Below the pieces are notes generated by a model. That model did no database searches. It had not been told where the DNA came from and saw only the letters and a program-made list of their open reading frames with translations. Positions 32,873 through 35,415 of a stretch of DNA of 35,415 nt are shown here, in pieces; positions within the stretch are counted from its first letter, which is position 1, and every line of letters starts with the position of its first letter. The stretch spans positions 1 through 35,415 of the forward strand of contig JAFGPV010000003.1 of assembly GCA_016936015.1 (NCBI GenBank), in the 5' to 3' direction. This DNA is from Pirellulales bacterium (GTDB taxonomy: Bacteria; Planctomycetota; Planctomycetia; Pirellulales; Thermoguttaceae). Made by a program: the position numbers and the translations under genes.

Positions 32873-34132
32873 TCATTGTTTTCCCGCCCGGGATTTTTGG
32901 TAGGTCTGGAATTCCTCTTTTTCGAGAGGAGTGAGGTCGTATCGGGCGGCCTCTTTGGCGGTGGGGGTCTTCAACGGCCGGACGACGCGGAAACCCACGA
33001 AGTCGGCGTCGGTCAAATACCAGATGCTTTGCGGGATTTGCGGGTCCTGCGACTTCCAATCCTTCGTTGAGCCGCGGCGCGCCGCGCTCCGGCAGGCTTC
33101 CGGGGGTTCGAGCCAGGAGCCGCCGCGGACCACATGCGGATAAGGTTTCGTCGAAGGAATCAGCGGATTTTGCGCCCGTCGGCCGCTCCCTTTCCGATAG
33201 GCGTCGGGCTGATACTGATCCAGGCACCATTCGGAGACGTTGCCGTGCATGTCGTATAATCCCCAGGCGTTCGGCTTCTTTTTGGCGACTTGCTGATACT
33301 GCTCATCGCTGTTGCCCTCGTCGTCGCCGTCGTCGCTCTCGCCGTACCAGGCGTAGTCGCCCAATCGTTGCGGATCGTCGCCGCAGCAGTACGCCGAGGA
33401 GGAGCCGGCGCGGCAGGCGTATTCCCACTCGGCCTCCGTGGGCAGCCGATAATAACGTCCGGTCTTTGCTGAAAGCCACTTGCAGTATATTTTTGCCGCG
33501 AATTGCGTCATGCAAATCGCCGGAAAGTTTTTCTTCCCCATGCCGAACGTCATATCGCTGTAGGGCTTCGAAGGCCTGGCCAGTGCGTCGGCCATTTGAT
33601 CCTGGGCACTCGGAATTTCTTCGGTTCCGTGCTTCCGGCGAAGTTGGTCAAGGCCCATGGCCCAAAGCTCATATTCCTGCCAAGTGACCTCGTGCGCTTC
33701 CATCCAGAAAGGATCGATCTGAACCTCGTGTTGCGGACCTTCGTCGTCCTTGCGGCCTTTTTCCTGCGGGGGACTGCCCATCTTGTAGATCCCCCCGGGG
33801 ACCGGAACCATTTCGAAAACGACTCCCGTGCCCGGTATCGTTTCAACGTATCGCTTCATGCCGGCCTGGTCCGCGGCCTCGGCCTGGGGATTGGCCACCG
33901 GCTTTGGCATCCACTCATTGGGCACCGTGAAATTTACATCGATCTTCCCGGCCGCCTTGGCCCGCGCCCCGGGCGTCTCCGAGGTCTTCGAGACTGGGAA
34001 AGAGGCTGAATCGGATGACGGTGCTTTCTCTCCCCATGTCGGCAAGGTATTGCAACCGACAAAAAACACGACGATCATTAAACCAAGCAACCACCGTTGC
34101 CAACTGTTGCGATAACCGAGTACATTAAACAT
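32873..34132 (-). CDS. SUMF1/FGE-domain lipoprotein
   Basis: 419 residues. A lipoprotein signal peptide ends in VVFFVGC (Cys27 would be lipidated), then a Ser/Pro-rich linker (30-85). The C-type-lectin-like FGE domain follows: VPGGIYKMGSPPQEKGR, EVTWQEYELW, YRLPTEAEWEYACRAG, AWGLYDMHGNVSEWCLD, VVRGGSWLEPPEACRSAARR and VGFRVVRP. True formylglycine-generating enzymes use two Cys near the C-terminus; here only EACRSAARR has one, so sulfatase activation is doubtful and no sulfatase is nearby. I use the ATG at 34132, which starts the signal peptide; an in-frame ATG at 34186 would overlap the divergent gene. First gene of the probable operon leading to the galactosidase. Confidence 0.85.
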   Translation of the reverse strand: MFNVLGYRNSWQRWLLGLMIVVFFVGCNTLPTWGEKAPSSDSASFPVSKTSETPGARAKAAGKIDVNFTVPNEWMPKPVANPQAEAADQAGMKRYVETIPGTGVVFEMVPVPGGIYKMGSPPQEKGRKDDEGPQHEVQIDPFWMEAHEVTWQEYELWAMGLDQLRRKHGTEEIPSAQDQMADALARPSKPYSDMTFGMGKKNFPAICMTQFAAKIYCKWLSAKTGRYYRLPTEAEWEYACRAGSSSAYCCGDDPQRLGDYAWYGESDDGDDEGNSDEQYQQVAKKKPNAWGLYDMHGNVSEWCLDQYQPDAYRKGSGRRAQNPLIPSTKPYPHVVRGGSWLEPPEACRSAARRGSTKDWKSQDPQIPQSIWYLTDADFVGFRVVRPLKTPTAKEAARYDLTPLEKEEFQTYQKSRAGKQ

Positions 34133-34175
34133 GGTTTCAACCCGCCCCTGCTGGGAATGATCCTCATAAACGTTT

Positions 34176-35279
34176 ATGGAACACACATATCATCTCGACG
34201 TTTGCGAAGGGTTTTCAAAGCCGGAGTCTTCACACAGAAGTCTCTGGAAGCAACTCTTCAGAGGCTTATTGGCAGTAGAACTGGTAGGGGGGGTATTATG
34301 GGGAGAACCGCCGGAGTCGCCGCCGCTGCGGCGTTACGAATTTACGCAAACCGAAATGGCGGTCACAGTTCATATTATACTTTATGCCGCCGAGGATACA
34401 ACTGCCCGGCAGGCGGCCCATGCGGCGCTGAATCGTTTCCACCAGTTGAACGCCGTACTGAGCGATTACGATGCCGGGAGTGAATTGCGGCGGTTGTGCC
34501 GCACTTCCTCCGAGGGGAAAGCGGTTCCCGTCAGCAACGATTTATGGCAGGTCCTGCTCCGTGCGCAGGAACTCTCCGCCCGGTCCGAAGGGGCGTTCGA
34601 CGTGACCGTCGGCGCGGCAACCCGCTTGTGGCGAAAATCCCGGCAGTTGAAAGAATTGCCCTCGCCCCAGGCCCTGCAATCGGTTTTATCCCGGGTGAAC
34701 TATCGCTGGATCCGATTGCATCCGAAAGACCGCTCCGTCGAGTTGCTTCGGCCCGATCTGCGGCTCGACGTAGGGGGGATTGCCAAGGGTTATGCCAACG
34801 ACGCCGCGCTGGAAGTTCTGCGTCAACATCACGTCACCCGGGCGTTGATCGAGGCCGGCGGCGACCTGCGGTTGGGCGATCCCCCGCCCGGCAAAGCGGG
34901 CTGGCGGATCGGCGTTGGGCAGACCGATCCGAAAACTCCGCCTCGTTTTTATCTGGAATTGAAGAACGTCGCATTGGCCACCTCGGGCGACATGTGGCAG
35001 TTCGTCGAAATCGCCGGGAAACGATATTCCCACGTTCTCGATCCGCGGACCGGCCTGGGGTTGACGGACCGCCGCCAAGTGACGGTCGTCGCCCCCGACG
35101 GGACGACGGCCGACGGACTTTCCACTGCCGCCTGCGTATTGGGTCATCGCCGGGGATTGGCCCTGATTGAAGACACGCCCGGCGCGGCGGCCTATTTCCT
35201 CCGCGCCGCGGGGAATAATGAAAAAATAGAGGAATTTTCCTCACGGCGATGGAAGGATTTTTCCGTTATCAAAGAATAA
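34176..35279 (+). CDS. apbE: FAD:protein FMN transferase (ApbE)
   Basis: 367 residues. ApbE transfers FMN from FAD to Thr/Ser of target proteins such as RnfG and NqrB/C outside the cytoplasm, using Mg. Motifs: FDVTVGAATRLWRKS (about 139-153), LDVGGIAKGYANDAALE (FAD-binding), LIEAGGDLRLG, and SGDMWQFVEIAGKRYSHVLD with PRTG. A hydrophobic stretch (LFRGLLAVELVGGVLWG, about 28-44) could be a signal peptide or anchor; the N-terminus before it is unusually long and polar, and the ATG at 34176 lacks a Shine-Dalgarno, so the true start could be further in. Divergent from the SUMF1 lipoprotein, 43 bases apart. No target flavoprotein is visible in the window. Confidence 0.92.
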   Translation: MEHTYHLDVCEGFSKPESSHRSLWKQLFRGLLAVELVGGVLWGEPPESPPLRRYEFTQTEMAVTVHIILYAAEDTTARQAAHAALNRFHQLNAVLSDYDAGSELRRLCRTSSEGKAVPVSNDLWQVLLRAQELSARSEGAFDVTVGAATRLWRKSRQLKELPSPQALQSVLSRVNYRWIRLHPKDRSVELLRPDLRLDVGGIAKGYANDAALEVLRQHHVTRALIEAGGDLRLGDPPPGKAGWRIGVGQTDPKTPPRFYLELKNVALATSGDMWQFVEIAGKRYSHVLDPRTGLGLTDRRQVTVVAPDGTTADGLSTAACVLGHRRGLALIEDTPGAAAYFLRAAGNNEKIEEFSSRRWKDFSVIKE

Positions 35280-35312
35280 AAAGAGAGCTTTGATTATAAG
35301 ACACTCGGATTC

Positions 35313-35333
35313 AATAGCCGGCGGCCGGCAGCC
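35313..35333. repeat. GCCGGCGG-type palindrome, partial copy
   Basis: AATAGCCGGCGGCCGGCAGCC resembles one arm of the inverted repeat at 21740-21805; AGCCGGCGG appears again at 35366. It follows the apbE stop and may end that transcript. Confidence 0.4.
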
Positions 35334-35361
35334 TTAAGTTTACCCACATTTTTGCTATGAT
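35334..35361 (+). promoter_or_regulatory. Promoter-like sequence for the gene beyond the window
   Basis: TTAAGT (35334-35339), 16 bases, TATGAT (35356-35361), about 50 bases before the start signal at the window end. Confidence 0.4.
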
Positions 35362-35400
35362 AGGAGCCGGCGGAAAGGATTACTGCCGTTGGCCTTAAGC

Positions 35401-35415
35401 AAGGAGGTGGGTCAT
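35401..35415 (+). promoter_or_regulatory. Strong ribosome binding site at the window edge
   Basis: AAGGAGGT (35401-35408), the full anti-16S complement, then GGGTC and AT as the last two bases. A G just outside would complete an ATG start at ideal spacing, so a plus-strand gene probably starts at 35414. Confidence 0.55.

Overview
The window looks like a chromosomal segment of a planctomycete (Planctomycetota, probably Pirellulales-like; inferred from gene content, not tested). The pointers are two Tat-exported Gfo/Idh/MocA oxidoreductases beside an exported sugar isomerase, a PEP-CTERM protein, a DUF6786-type exported protein, a SUMF1-type lipoprotein, a small conserved protein of a kind I associate with Pirellulales, an IS66 remnant, GC-rich genes, and large AT-richer intergenic regions full of palindromic repeats.

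Layout. 1-1339: a dispersed palindrome and copy A of a ~500-bp repeat with its own promoter-like sequence. 1340-1663: small conserved protein. 1748-2305 (minus): ParD-type antitoxin followed by a frameshifted RelE/ParE-type toxin. 2461-3312: dapF. 3791-8076: three tightly linked genes, a MotA/TolQ/ExbB-type channel protein and two single-TM coiled-coil proteins that I read as diverged ExbD/TolR partners. 8264-9643 (minus): diverged AnmK homologue. 9836-10283: decayed IS66 transposase. 10290-10826 (minus): HIT protein. 11042-12733: scpA and a beta-lactamase-fold (RNase Z-like) protein. 12734-16701: mostly non-coding, with copy B of the long repeat in inverted orientation, one PEP-CTERM beta-propeller gene, and a direct duplication with nested insertions. 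16702-23143 (all minus): POT peptide transporter, HEAT-repeat protein, cutA, M48 metalloprotease, SAM methyltransferase and a DUF6786-type exported protein. 23659-28006 (plus): DUF481-like outer-membrane protein, an LplT-like MFS/PlsC acyltransferase fusion, and a Tat-exported sugar isomerase/epimerase. 28035-34132 (minus): a probable operon reading SUMF1 lipoprotein, oxidoreductase 1, oxidoreductase 2, GH36 alpha-galactosidase. 34176-35279 (plus): ApbE. The last bases hold a promoter-like sequence and a strong ribosome binding site for a gene starting at the window edge.

How the genes may work together. The channel protein plus two single-TM partners should form a proton-driven envelope motor. 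The 28035-34132 genes fit extracytoplasmic breakdown of alpha-galactosides followed by NAD(P)-dependent sugar oxidation, with the convergent isomerase gene at 27101 as a possible partner. DapF, the AnmK homologue and the MFS/PlsC fusion belong to envelope building and recycling. I found no CRISPR array, rRNA, tRNA, prophage or complete insertion sequence. The most unusual items are the asymmetric ExbD-like pair, the two-copy promoter-bearing inverted repeat, and the duplicated repeat block that preserves an empty and a filled insertion site.
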